Part shown: piece after piece, positions 1 to 5,770 of the stretch
How positions within the stretch are numbered: the first letter of the stretch is position 1
How the letters are laid out: the number at the start of each line of letters is the position of its first letter
Made by a program: the position numbers and the translations under genes
Notes under the pieces: generated by a model
Told to the model about the DNA's origin: nothing
What the model saw: the letters and a program-made list of their open reading frames with translations, nothing else
Databases searched by the model: none
DNA from: an uncultured Eubacteriaceae bacterium
GTDB taxonomy: Bacteria; Bacillota; Clostridia; Lachnospirales; CAG-274
Assembly: GCA_947565475.1 (NCBI GenBank)
Contig: CANOGI010000150.1
Location: 1 to 5,770, forward strand
Reading direction: 5' to 3'
Length of the DNA stretch: 5,770 bases

Positions 1-285
1 GCTCAAAGAGTTTCTGATATTCCGCTTTTAAGCTCTTTGCTTCCTAAAGGCGCTTTTTATCTTTTTGTTGATATTTCAAAAATGTGCGGTGCGGAAGTGT
101 TTGGGGTAAAAATAAATAATGCGAACGATATTTCTAAAATTTTATTGGATAAATATAAAGTTGCCGTTGTTCCTTGTGAATCTTTCGGATTTGAAAATTA
201 CATAAGATTATCTTATGCCATTTCTATGGAGAATATTGTCAACGGTATTGACAGAATCGAAAAATTTGTTAAGGAAAACTTTTAA
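1..285 (+). CDS. Class I/II aminotransferase, C-terminal fragment (5' end outside window)
   Basis: The reading frame is open from base 1, so this is the last 94 residues of a longer gene; a TTG at 37 is internal and not the true start. The fragment matches the C-terminal small domain of PLP fold type I aminotransferases such as aspartate aminotransferase. It has the PKGAFYLFVDIS strand, then VAVVPCESFG, then NYIRLSYA, and an amphipathic C-terminal helix. In this family the arginine of the YIRLSYA segment (codon 205-207) binds the substrate alpha-carboxylate. The PLP lysine and N-terminal domain lie upstream of the window, so the amino donor cannot be assigned; aspartate/tyrosine-type aminotransferase is the likeliest class. 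The stop codon is 14 bases before the HD-GYP gene, with no terminator between, which suggests one transcript. Family call is firm, substrate is not. Confidence 0.93.
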   Translation, partial: AQRVSDIPLLSSLLPKGAFYLFVDISKMCGAEVFGVKINNANDISKILLDKYKVAVVPCESFGFENYIRLSYAISMENIVNGIDRIEKFVKENF

Positions 286-288
286 TTT

Positions 289-295
289 AAGGTGA
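289..295 (+). promoter_or_regulatory. Ribosome binding site of the HD-GYP gene
   Basis: AAGGTGA lies four bases before the ATG at 300, inside the 14-base gap after the aminotransferase stop. It fixes the start of the HD-GYP gene, and there is no room for a separate promoter in the gap. Confidence 0.8.
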
Positions 296-299
296 TTTT

Positions 300-1388
300 A
301 TGGATGTTAAAAAGATTCGTATGAATAATGTTAAGAATAATATGATTCTTGCCAAAGACGTTATCACAAAGAATGGAATGGTTATATTTGTTAAAGGCAG
401 TGCTTTGTCAGATAGAGATATTGAGAAAATAGAAAAAAGCGATATTGACTATATTTATGTTTACGAACAAATTGATGCGAATCCTTTTGATGTCAAAGAT
501 GGATATGATTTTGAGGAAGAGATAAAAAAATCTATTGTCAAAAGAGAGGAATTTAAAAAATTTGTCGCTATATATCGGGAACGTGTTGATAAGATAAAAG
601 ACTCCTTTTTAGGCACGCTAAATGGAGACCCTTTAAATGTTTCCAATTTATATGACAGCGCGGCTTCTATTTTGGATGAGGTAAGATGTAAAAGTGATGT
701 TGTTAATTATATTTATCATCTAAAAGCGTCGGACAATTATACGTATAGGCACTCTATTAACGTTTCTATTTTGTGCTATTTATATGCGGGATGGACAAAT
801 ATGCCATATGACGAAAAACGTGATATTACTGTCGCAGGAATTTTGCACGATATTGGCAAAATGATGATTGATGATAAAATTTTGAATAAAAGCGGGAAAC
901 TTACTCAGGAAGAATTTTCTGAAATGAAAAAACACACCAGTTATGGATATATGCTTTTAATCGACCAGAATATTCCGGAAACGATTAAACTTACCGCTCT
1001 TATGCATCATGAAAAACTTGATGGTACAGGGTATCCCCTTGGAGTGAAAGAATCTAAAATCGAGCATTTCGCTAAAATAGTTTCAGTGTGCGATATTTAT
1101 GACGCTATGACATCAGATAGAGCGTATCATATAAGAAAGTGTCCTTTTAAAGTATTGAAGGAATTTGAGGAAAATTATTATGGTTCTCTTGATGTTGAGA
1201 AAGTTATGATTTTTTCCAGAAATATCGCCTATTCTTATATAGGCAGCAGAGTTCTTCTCTCAAATGAGGAGGAAGGGGAAGTTGTTTTTATTAATCAGAA
1301 CAATCTCTCAAAGCCTATTGTGAAAATAGGTGAGAAATTTATTGATTTATGTAGTAATTCAGGATTGTATATACAAGCGCTTATTTAA
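300..1388 (+). CDS. HD-GYP domain cyclic-di-GMP phosphodiesterase
   Basis: This 362-residue protein is predicted to be a soluble cytoplasmic phosphodiesterase that hydrolyses c-di-GMP to pGpG and/or GMP using a bound metal cluster. No signal peptide or membrane segment is visible. Residues 1-57 form a small N-terminal domain of the kind often found before clostridial HD-GYP domains (MILAKDVITKNGMVIFVKG, then an acidic helix and DYIYVYEQ). Residues 70-140 are a charged helical linker. The HD-GYP core spans about 145-280 and keeps all expected residues: H151, the HDIGK motif with H183/D184/K187, H212 in KKHTSYG, the HHEKLDGTGYP signature at 236-246, and D265 in CDIYDAMTSDRAY. A C-terminal tail (315-345) resembles the small beta segment that often follows this domain. 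Activity is likely on residue conservation; some HD-GYP proteins instead act on cGAMP. It is probably cotranscribed with the upstream aminotransferase, and the terminator after it ends the unit. Confidence 0.95.
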   Translation: MDVKKIRMNNVKNNMILAKDVITKNGMVIFVKGSALSDRDIEKIEKSDIDYIYVYEQIDANPFDVKDGYDFEEEIKKSIVKREEFKKFVAIYRERVDKIKDSFLGTLNGDPLNVSNLYDSAASILDEVRCKSDVVNYIYHLKASDNYTYRHSINVSILCYLYAGWTNMPYDEKRDITVAGILHDIGKMMIDDKILNKSGKLTQEEFSEMKKHTSYGYMLLIDQNIPETIKLTALMHHEKLDGTGYPLGVKESKIEHFAKIVSVCDIYDAMTSDRAYHIRKCPFKVLKEFEENYYGSLDVEKVMIFSRNIAYSYIGSRVLLSNEEEGEVVFINQNNLSKPIVKIGEKFIDLCSNSGLYIQALI

Positions 1389-1411
1389 TTTATTTTTATC
1401 AGCGTTTTATC

Positions 1412-1445
1412 GAGGGGGTTCTTTATTTATGAACCCCTCTTTTTT
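1412..1445 (+). terminator. Rho-independent terminator after the HD-GYP gene
   Basis: GGGGGTTC (1414-1421) can pair with GAACCCCT (1431-1438), giving seven Watson-Crick pairs plus a G-U at the base around a nine-base AT loop. A slipped pairing with one bulged G would extend the stem to GAG/CTC. The stem is followed at once by an uninterrupted run of T (1440-1445). It starts 24 bases after the HD-GYP stop and separates that unit from the amidase. The opposite strand has no matching T-tract, so it looks one-directional. Confidence 0.92.
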
Positions 1446-1467
1446 GCGTTTTTTATAATCTGAACGC

Positions 1468-1499
1468 TTTTAAGACGTATTGATTATTTTAAGACATAC
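1468..1499. repeat. Imperfect direct repeat, two copies of a 13-base unit
   Basis: TTTTAAGACGTAT (1468-1480) and TTTTAAGACATAC (1487-1499) agree at 11 of 13 positions, and the copies are offset by 19 bases. The spacing is close to two helical turns, which would suit a tandem regulator site. In sequence this AT-rich a chance match is quite possible, so it is recorded only as a visible repeat. Confidence 0.4.
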
Positions 1500-1521
1500 T
1501 TATTTTCTTCTGTTTGAAACT

Positions 1522-1558
1522 CAACAAAGCTGTCAATATAGGGACAATTATTTTGTTG
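1522..1558. repeat. Imperfect inverted repeat
   Basis: CAACAAA (1522-1528) pairs with TTTGTTG (1552-1558), and inside it TGTC (1531-1534) pairs with GACA (1543-1546), so a two-part hairpin with an asymmetric internal loop could form. No T-tract follows it, so it is not a terminator. It may be an operator or RNA element, or chance. Confidence 0.35.
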
Positions 1559-1753
1559 TTTTGATATATTAAAGTAATTTAATTTCGGTAAATTTCTTAG
1601 GGTACATTTCCCGTTTGACTGATATTTACAGTTACTTATACAATTTATATTAATAAAAATCATCTCCCAAATTTACGGTATGGTTTTATTATATAGAGAT
1701 TTATGGTTTATATACTTTTCGAGTCTTGTCAATTATTATTTGAATTTGTAAAT

Positions 1754-1781
1754 TTTACATAGACAATAATAACCTTATAAT
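1754..1781 (+). promoter_or_regulatory. Candidate sigma-A-type promoter in the intergenic region
   Basis: TTTACA (1754-1759) is one base off the TTGACA consensus, and TATAAT (1776-1781) is a perfect -10, with a 16-base spacer. Transcription would start near 1788. No gene begins just downstream, so a transcript would be either a leader of about 280 bases for the amidase or a separate small RNA. AT-rich sequence produces such matches by chance, so confidence is moderate. Confidence 0.45.
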
Positions 1782-1950
1782 TAATTTACACTATAATTAT
1801 ACTTATTTATAGAGAAACAGAAAAAAATGAACAGAAATAGTTTTAATAAATCTGATATATAAGAGGATTTCTTTTATTGGTTTTCACTAAGGATTTTGGA
1901 AATCGCTATAAATAATATAGTTTTATATTTTATGCTGACGCCTCTGCGAG

Positions 1951-1959
1951 TGTTATAAT
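1951..1959 (+). promoter_or_regulatory. Candidate extended -10 element (distal promoter of the amidase gene)
   Basis: TGTTATAAT is a perfect extended -10 (TGnTATAAT). No good -35 lies at the usual distance; CTGACG at 1935-1940 is only 13 bases upstream. It could be a second promoter for the amidase, with a leader of about 105 bases. An AGGAAGG sequence follows at 1965-1971, but no start codon is suitably placed after it. Confidence 0.4.
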
Positions 1960-2027
1960 TAGACAGGAAGGTAATTTTACATTTTTATTTCAAATAATTA
2001 TAAAATATATCTTTTATGTGTTTTTTC

Positions 2028-2036
2028 TGCTATAAT
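2028..2036 (+). promoter_or_regulatory. Probable promoter of the amidase gene (extended -10)
   Basis: TGCTATAAT is a perfect extended -10 motif, with TATAAT at 2031-2036. The -35 region is weak (TATCTT at a 17-base spacer), as is common for extended -10 promoters. Transcription would start near 2043, leaving a leader of under 30 bases that contains the ribosome binding site. It is the closest and best-placed promoter for the amidase and probably for the sensor gene behind it. Confidence 0.7.
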
Positions 2037-2056
2037 ACTTGTATACACATTTTTTT

Positions 2057-2061
2057 GGAGG
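2057..2061 (+). promoter_or_regulatory. Ribosome binding site of the amidase gene
   Basis: A perfect GGAGG sits nine bases before the ATG at 2071. It supports this start, which also gives a complete signal peptide. Confidence 0.85.
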
Positions 2062-2070
2062 CGAAAGAGA

Positions 2071-3876
2071 ATGAAACATAAAAAATATATAGTTATTTTA
2101 ATATTTTTATTTATGTTTATTTTTTCAACTACGGTGTACGCGGCTATTGAATATGTATGCCTTAATCTTAATTATGACGGCGCTAATCATCAATATGTTA
2201 ACCAGAAAGTTAGTTTATATATAAATGGCAAGGAAATGAAAAATCTTACGATGCCTCCCGTCATTTTTGATAATTTTACTCTTGTTCCTGCGAGAGAGGT
2301 TTTTGAGGAAGTTGGGGCAAAGGTTCAATGGGACGCTAATACATATAAAGTAACTATAAATTATAATGATAAAAATGTTATACTCAAAATAGGCGATAAA
2401 AACGCGATGGTAAATAATACTTCTACATCTATGTCTATTCCCGCTAAAATTATTAACAATAAAACTATGATTCCTCTGCGTTTTGTTTCTTCTTCTGTGG
2501 GACTTAATGTTTTATGGGACTCAAAGACGAGAACAGCCTCGGTAAATGAAATTTTATCTAATATTAATTCTGTTAATTTGCCGAAGACAAGCGAGGAGGG
2601 AAAGTTTGTTATTAATTTGGACAAAGAGGCTAATGGAATCAATCATATGATTTTGACCGAAAATGGCCGTAGACTTGTTGTTGATGTTAATAAATGCGGA
2701 ATAAAAACAGTATCGAACAATATGGATGTATCAAATTTTGCCGTATCAAAAGTGCGCTTGGGGGAAAATGATAAAACGGCTAGAGTTGTATTTGATTTAA
2801 AAGGAGATTTTCAATATAATGTACAGCTTTCAGAAGATAAAAAAAGTATTGAGGTTAATTTTGTAAATAATTCAAATGAAACTTCTGAAACAGAAACAGA
2901 GGCTGTAACAGATTCACCGATTTGGTCCGGTGGAAATAATGCGGCGACAGAACAGACCACGGAAAGTTATCAAAATATATTGAACTCGGATTCAGGAGAT
3001 ATAAGCTATGATGTTTACAGTACATCTCTCTCTATAAAGAAAAACGGTGGAACTTTTAATTTAAACAATGTGGAACATATTGACGATTATAATAATGGAA
3101 TATATAAGGTTGTATTTTATGGTGATTACAGAAACTTTGTAAGAAATTCCTCTATCGGGGTTAATGACCATAATTTTTCCGAAATTCAAGTTTCTGTGAC
3201 AGAAGAGGCTTTGAAAGTTACGTTCAATGAAAAATCTGTTTTAGCTTTTAATGTTTTGGAAGACGAGGAAAATATTTATATAAACGCTTTACACCCTAAA
3301 GCTAAATATAAAAATATTGTGGTACTTGACGCAGGGCATGGAGGGCATGACACAGGCGCAATGTCTCAGGGATATGTTGAGAAATCAATAACTCTTGACA
3401 TTGTAAACAGAGTTATGGCTCTTTTGGAAAACGACCCCAATATTAAAGGATACGCCACAAGAACCACAGATTTTTATCCGTCTTTTGAGGATAGAAATAA
3501 TTTAGGAAATACTGTAGGTGATCTTTTTGTTTCCGTTCACATAAATTCAGCAAGCTCGGAAAAAGCGAACGGAACAGAAGTATTTTATTATAATATGGAT
3601 GATGTTTCGTCGTCCAGGGGAATTTCAAGCAGTTTGCTGGCGGGAACACTTCTTGAGAATCTTCTTGAGAAACTTGAGAGTTTTGACAGAAAAGTTAAAA
3701 GAGAAAATTTTATTGTTTTAAGACAAAGCACAGTTCCGGCTACTTTATGTGAGATAGGCTTTATAACAAATGTGGAAGAAGGCGCTAAATTAAATTCACC
3801 TGAATACAGACAGCTTGCTGCCGAGGCTATATATGAGTCCTTTAAAGAGCTTTTTGAGAAATATCCAAACAGATAG
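2071..3876 (+). CDS. Secreted N-acetylmuramoyl-L-alanine amidase (stalk, AMIN and Amidase_3 domains)
   Basis: This 601-residue exported zinc enzyme is predicted to cut the amide bond between N-acetylmuramic acid and L-alanine in peptidoglycan. Residues 1-24 are a classic signal peptide (MKHKK, a hydrophobic core, then VYA before Ala25). Residues 45-158 resemble the copper-amine-oxidase N-terminal stalk domain, with its paired LVPAREVFEEVGAKVQWD and MIPLRFVSSSVGLNVLWD repeats. Residues 165-265 fit an AMIN domain, which in the family localises amidases to the wall or septum. A Ser/Thr/Glu-rich linker (267-303) leads to a second beta-rich module (310-407) that may be a divergent AMIN domain. The Amidase_3 catalytic domain covers 413-597. 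Its expected zinc ligands are H423 (DAGHGGHD), E437 and H490 (FVSVHINS), with catalytic E561 in LCEIGF. No long inserted regulatory helix like that of E. coli AmiB/AmiC is apparent. There is no sortase motif or C-terminal membrane segment. No terminator separates it from the sensor gene 51 bases downstream. Confidence 0.95.
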   Translation: MKHKKYIVILIFLFMFIFSTTVYAAIEYVCLNLNYDGANHQYVNQKVSLYINGKEMKNLTMPPVIFDNFTLVPAREVFEEVGAKVQWDANTYKVTINYNDKNVILKIGDKNAMVNNTSTSMSIPAKIINNKTMIPLRFVSSSVGLNVLWDSKTRTASVNEILSNINSVNLPKTSEEGKFVINLDKEANGINHMILTENGRRLVVDVNKCGIKTVSNNMDVSNFAVSKVRLGENDKTARVVFDLKGDFQYNVQLSEDKKSIEVNFVNNSNETSETETEAVTDSPIWSGGNNAATEQTTESYQNILNSDSGDISYDVYSTSLSIKKNGGTFNLNNVEHIDDYNNGIYKVVFYGDYRNFVRNSSIGVNDHNFSEIQVSVTEEALKVTFNEKSVLAFNVLEDEENIYINALHPKAKYKNIVVLDAGHGGHDTGAMSQGYVEKSITLDIVNRVMALLENDPNIKGYATRTTDFYPSFEDRNNLGNTVGDLFVSVHINSASSEKANGTEVFYYNMDDVSSSRGISSSLLAGTLLENLLEKLESFDRKVKRENFIVLRQSTVPATLCEIGFITNVEEGAKLNSPEYRQLAAEAIYESFKELFEKYPNR

Positions 3877-3915
3877 TTTAACATATAACAGTGGCCATTA
3901 ATTATAATTTTAAAT

Positions 3916-3924
3916 GAGGTGAGG
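3916..3924 (+). promoter_or_regulatory. Ribosome binding site that fixes a TTG start
   Basis: GAGGTGAGG ends three bases before TTG at 3928; the AGGTGA core (3917-3922) is five bases from it. The only nearby in-frame alternative, GTG at 3919, lies inside this site, and the first in-frame ATG (4018) would remove the first membrane helix. This makes TTG 3928 the best start. Confidence 0.75.
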
Positions 3925-3927
3925 CGA

Positions 3928-5770
3928 TTGGTTAAAGACTCATTTTATAAAAAAAGTATAGCGATTATTATATTTACGTTATTGCTTTTCGCCGTATTAT
4001 TTGTTTTTATAACGTTTATGTTTTTTTACTACGCTGAGAAGAATGATACGGATGTGGAATTTATCTCATATGAGCGATATGTTAAAAATTATATTGAGGA
4101 ACTTAAATATGATATTTCTTCCGCTGTGAATTCTTATGATTTAAAGAATTTTATTGAGAATAAAAATGAAAATGACATTCAGATTTTTTTTGATTATTAT
4201 ATGAAAAAAGATAACGCTCCAGAAACAATATATTTATTTGACGATGAAAATAATTGTATATTATCAATAGGTGAAGACAACAAAAGAGAAGAAGCTATTA
4301 AATTTGCCTCTGATTATGGAAAAGTAGGGAAAGTTTATATTTCTGACTTTTTTGTGGATAAATTTACAAATAAGAATTATATATTATTTGGAAGAAATAT
4401 TTATTATAAAAACTCGGAAATAAAACTGATATTTTCTTATAATGATGAAAATTTTGAAAAGTTTTTTATTAAATTGAATGATGAGACCTTTTTTTCTGTT
4501 TTGCTGTCTGATACTGACACGTTTGTCGATTTCAGCAAGTATGAGAAAAATAATGAGTTTCTATCTGACGTGAATTTTATTGAACTGTCAAAAATTATTA
4601 AGCTGAAAACTTCGGGAAGTGATTATTCAGAGGGGGAAATAGAAAAGTTTTCTCTGAATGGAAATAAAAATGACGTTTTAGTATACTATAAAACAGTTTC
4701 TGACCCTAATATTGTCTTAGTTTCTTTAGAGAAAGAAGAAAACTTATTTTTTAAGATGTTTTTTGTAAGTTGCGCTTTTTTTACTATATTTATAATTTTA
4801 GTTATAACTTTTTACTCAAAAATAGTGGGGAAAGTTTTCTCAAGATTTCAAGAATCAAAGAAAGAAATTGAAAACACTGATCTTACGATAAATAATCTTG
4901 ACCTTACAAAAACAGGGTTTGACGCCGTGGATTTATACATAAATAAAATTTCGGACTTATGCGGCAGATATAAAGATATTTTAAATAATATTAAAAATAA
5001 CGCCGCTATGTTCAACACAAATATTGGAGCGGTTGAAATATTAGCGGAGAAAGGCATTGTAATCTACTCATCGGAAATAGCGGGATTTATCGGAGCTGAG
5101 CCTTTAAATAAAGGCGGTCGTATTAATAATATGCCTATTGAGGAATATATTAAGTTTAAAAATAACAATTGGAAACTTTTTAAACAGGAAAAAAATATTT
5201 ATTGTATAGAAATAGGAAATATAAAAAAATGGATTAAGATTTTTTATTATGATGAGAAGCAAACGAAGGGAATTATAATTGACGCTTCGGATTATGTTAT
5301 AAAAAAGTATAAAGGCATTTTTGATTCTGATTTTGACTACGCCACTGGTTTTCTTAAAAAAGATGCTTTTCTTAAAAAGACTGATGAGTACATAAAAAAT
5401 AATAAATTAAGTTTCGGCTGTTTTGCCTCAATAGAACTAATCTATTATTCAACGATATATGAGACTTATGGGGAATTTGTCTCAGATAAATATTTAAGAA
5501 CCGCTATTTCTTTTTTCTCAGCTTTTTTTGACGGATTCTTCGCGGGAATTAAAAATAAAGGCGAATTTATGACTTTTATTTATTCTGAAAGTTCAAGAGA
5601 GGACGTTAAAAGAAAATTTCAAGAATGGGAAGAAAAAATCTCATCAAATACTTTTACGGCTCCTGACGGAAAGGAATTTAAAATAAAGTTCGCTGTTGGG
5701 TATGCTTGTTATCCGACAGATACGAATAATCTTGATACTCTCTTGAAATATTCCGTATTTGCTTTATATG
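3928..5770 (+). CDS. Membrane sensor with PAS-like and degenerate GGDEF domains (3' end outside window)
   Basis: The frame is open for 614 codons from TTG 3928 to the window edge, so the product is incomplete at its C-terminus. Hydrophobic segments at about 12-35 and 273-296 flank an extracytoplasmic domain of roughly 235 residues; segments such as IYLFDDENNCILSIG recall Cache-type sensors, but this match is weak. After the second helix comes a linker without a clear HAMP domain (297-357), then a PAS-like region (358-455). From about 465 the sequence follows a GGDEF domain end to end: DYATGFLKKDAF for the D-LTGL-NR-F start, ETYGEFVSD for the YGH-GD helix, VGYACYPTD for SIGIA-YP-D, and LLKYSVFALY for the LL--AD-ALY end. 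The signature is NKGEF (543-547), not GGDEF. Against PleD, the metal Asp is Glu (E503), the guanine-binding Asn is Tyr (Y511), D520 is kept, and the RxxD inhibitory site is absent. It is therefore probably not a diguanylate cyclase and may be a pseudoenzyme sensor or the front half of a GGDEF-EAL protein. It is probably cotranscribed with the amidase. Confidence 0.88.
   Translation, partial: MVKDSFYKKSIAIIIFTLLLFAVLFVFITFMFFYYAEKNDTDVEFISYERYVKNYIEELKYDISSAVNSYDLKNFIENKNENDIQIFFDYYMKKDNAPETIYLFDDENNCILSIGEDNKREEAIKFASDYGKVGKVYISDFFVDKFTNKNYILFGRNIYYKNSEIKLIFSYNDENFEKFFIKLNDETFFSVLLSDTDTFVDFSKYEKNNEFLSDVNFIELSKIIKLKTSGSDYSEGEIEKFSLNGNKNDVLVYYKTVSDPNIVLVSLEKEENLFFKMFFVSCAFFTIFIILVITFYSKIVGKVFSRFQESKKEIENTDLTINNLDLTKTGFDAVDLYINKISDLCGRYKDILNNIKNNAAMFNTNIGAVEILAEKGIVIYSSEIAGFIGAEPLNKGGRINNMPIEEYIKFKNNNWKLFKQEKNIYCIEIGNIKKWIKIFYYDEKQTKGIIIDASDYVIKKYKGIFDSDFDYATGFLKKDAFLKKTDEYIKNNKLSFGCFASIELIYYSTIYETYGEFVSDKYLRTAISFFSAFFDGFFAGIKNKGEFMTFIYSESSREDVKRKFQEWEEKISSNTFTAPDGKEFKIKFAVGYACYPTDTNNLDTLLKYSVFALY

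Larger units (their letters stand above)
1446..2070. other. Long AT-rich intergenic region without a credible gene
   Basis: About 600 bases separate the terminator from the amidase. Neither strand holds an open frame with a convincing start, ribosome binding site and family resemblance; the few ATG or TTG frames are only about a dozen codons long. Visible structure includes two copies of TTTTAAGAC (1468 and 1487), an imperfect inverted repeat at 1522-1558, a vegetative-type promoter candidate at 1754-1781, a GATTTC/GAAATC inverted repeat at 1866-1904, and extended -10 motifs at 1951-1959 and 2028-2036. The region could be a long leader, a small RNA locus or decayed sequence. No known riboswitch consensus was recognised. 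Confidence 0.75.

Noticed and set aside
461..646. Antisense open frame of 61 codons inside the HD-GYP gene
   Set aside because: It lies wholly within a gene with full domain support, and its translation resembles no family I know.
1827..1862. Eleven-residue ATG frame (MNRNSFNKSDI) behind the 1754-1781 promoter candidate
   Set aside because: There is no purine-rich ribosome binding site in the right place beyond a poly-A run, and such short frames are expected by chance. It shows no leader-peptide features such as repeated regulatory codons.
1877..1915. Twelve-residue TTG frame preceded by AGAGG
   Set aside because: The spacing from AGAGG to TTG is long, the frame is tiny, and nothing else supports translation.
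1930..2070. Possible c-di-GMP riboswitch before the amidase, suggested by the neighbouring c-di-GMP genes
   Set aside because: Neither the GEMM-I core (a CACGCACAGGGCAAACC-like segment) nor a recognisable class II core was found, and the leader from the nearest promoter is under 30 bases.
2361..2642. Antisense open frame of 93 codons inside the amidase gene
   Set aside because: It overlaps the stalk and AMIN-coding region of a well-supported gene; the frame is a by-product of AT-rich codon use.
3443..3884. Two overlapping antisense open frames (3443-3649 and 3588-3884)
   Set aside because: Both run opposite the conserved Amidase_3 domain, and their products show no recognisable domain.
3878..3908. 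Possible promoter (TTAACA and TATAAT) between the amidase and sensor genes
   Set aside because: The spacer is 19 bases and the -35 is weak. It would start transcription about two bases before the ribosome binding site. An internal promoter is possible, but readthrough from the amidase explains expression better.
4848..5057. Antisense open frame of 69 codons inside the sensor gene
   Set aside because: It is opposite a continuous 614-codon frame with domain support and shows no family resemblance.

Overview
The window looks like part of a low-GC, Gram-positive anaerobe, probably a member of the Clostridia. The evidence is strongly AT-rich codon use, AGGTGA/GGAGG-type ribosome binding sites, extended -10 promoter motifs, and a secreted amidase that joins a copper-amine-oxidase-N-like stalk, an AMIN domain and an Amidase_3 domain. 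Genus and species cannot be fixed from the sequence. All genes lie on the + strand, and no mobile element, tRNA, rRNA or CRISPR array was seen.

Layout. Positions 1-285 are the 3' end of a class I/II (PLP fold type I) aminotransferase. Fourteen bases later comes a complete HD-GYP phosphodiesterase gene (300-1388) whose catalytic residues are intact. A strong intrinsic terminator (1412-1445) closes this unit. About 600 bases of very AT-rich sequence without a credible gene follow (1446-2070); they hold several promoter-like elements, the last of which drives the next gene. Positions 2071-3876 encode a 601-residue secreted N-acetylmuramoyl-L-alanine amidase. After a 51-base gap with no terminator, a membrane-anchored sensor gene begins at a TTG codon (3928) and runs off the window. 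It reads as TM, extracytoplasmic sensor, TM, PAS-like region, then a degenerate GGDEF domain in which the signature is replaced by NKGEF.

How the genes may work together. Two of the four genes belong to cyclic-di-GMP families: an HD-GYP enzyme predicted to degrade the nucleotide, and a GGDEF-like protein predicted not to make it. The amidase between them acts on the cell wall and appears to share a transcript with the GGDEF-like sensor. A link between an envelope signal, wall hydrolysis and c-di-GMP is possible, but it is inferred from gene order alone. Each family is known. The most distinctive points are the degenerate GGDEF sensor and the long promoter-bearing intergenic region; nothing here proves a new system.
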